Positions 5,503-5,766 of a stretch of DNA of 5,766 nt are shown one piece after another. Every line of letters begins with the position of its first letter. Position 1 is the stretch's first letter. The translations under genes were made by a program, and so were the position numbers. Source of the DNA: an uncultured Bacillota bacterium (GTDB taxonomy: Bacteria > Bacillota > Clostridia > Peptostreptococcales > Anaerovoracaceae); the NCBI GenBank assembly GCA_902465215.1, contig CABQMM010000095.1:1-5766 (forward strand). Reading direction: 5' to 3'. The notes beneath the pieces are model-generated. The model searched no databases, was not told the DNA's origin, and saw nothing but the letters and a program-made list of their open reading frames with translations.

Positions 5503-5766
5503 CTAGTCTTCAAATAATTTCTTTAAGTTTTCCTTATACGGCGGTCTGACAATGCCTTTTTCGGTAATGACTGCCGTAATGTATTTATGATCCGTCACAT
5601 CAAAAGACGGATTATAGGTCTTTACGCCCGCAGGTGCCATGTCCTTTTCGTACCACATCTGGTAGATTTCCTTGCCGTCACGAAGCTCGATATGAATATC
5701 GTCTCCGGTCTCAGTATTAAGGTCGATGGTCGAGGTCGGCACATACATATAGAAAGGAATTCCGTA
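5503..5766 (-). CDS. mtnA: S-methyl-5-thioribose-1-phosphate isomerase (MtnA), C-terminal part
   Basis: The last 87 codons of a gene whose start lies beyond the right edge; the frame is open to the edge ([10 protein letters not shown]...) and ends at TAG 5503-5505. The motifs TSTIDL, then [33 protein letters not shown] and [11 protein letters not shown] match the C-terminal Rossmann part of MtnA, a member of the eIF2B-like fold. MtnA converts 5-methylthioribose-1-phosphate to 5-methylthioribulose-1-phosphate in the methionine salvage pathway. The catalytic Cys and Asp of the family lie upstream and cannot be checked here. A related sugar-phosphate isomerase of the eIF2B family is the main alternative, but the end sequence fits MtnA best. 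It is followed at 51 bases by the EamA transporter, on the same strand. Confidence 0.9.
   Translation of the reverse strand, partial: YGIPFYMYVPTSTIDLNTETGDDIHIELRDGKEIYQMWYEKDMAPAGVKTYNPSFDVTDHKYITAVITEKGIVRPPYKENLKKLFED

Overview
The window looks like ordinary chromosomal DNA of a Gram-positive anaerobe, most likely a member of the Clostridia. The evidence is strong AGGAGG-type ribosome binding sites, an scpA-scpB pair, a DacF-like carboxypeptidase, a PyrK-like iron-sulfur flavoprotein and a clostridial-looking MtnA tail. A more precise taxon cannot be fixed from the sequence. All seven genes lie on the minus strand, so transcription runs from high to low coordinates, and both terminal genes are cut by the window edges.

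In transcription order: the C-terminal end of mtnA (methionine salvage, 5503-5766), a ten-helix EamA/DMT-family transporter (4534-5451), scpA (3754-4530) and scpB (3174-3776). The two Scp proteins are the kleisin and winged-helix subunits of the SMC condensin complex. A strong minus-strand hairpin with a seven-T tract then closes the scp unit (3121-3157). Its T tract runs directly into the start codon of the next gene, a short penicillin-binding-protein-type D-Ala-D-Ala carboxypeptidase (2221-3120).

The carboxypeptidase is packed tightly with two redox genes. A PyrK-like FAD/[2Fe-2S] electron-transfer protein (1221-2219) starts one base after its stop. A flavoprotein related to the GidA/TrmFO-type FAD oxidoreductases (1-1224, cut at its C-terminus) starts in an ATGA overlap with the PyrK-like gene. 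The two redox genes very probably make an electron-transfer pair: the PyrK-like subunit has a C-terminal [2Fe-2S] motif, and the flavoprotein has its own four-cysteine motif. Their substrate is unknown.

The most notable details are: a tandem duplicated C-x7-C-x-C-x7-C module at the N-terminus of the PyrK-like protein; a degenerate nucleotide-binding loop in the same protein; the terminator hairpin that contains the ribosome binding site of the carboxypeptidase gene; and a KIG triad in place of KTG in that enzyme, which also lacks the usual C-terminal domain. No RNA genes, mobile elements or CRISPR arrays were seen. No stretch over 300 bases lacks a gene.
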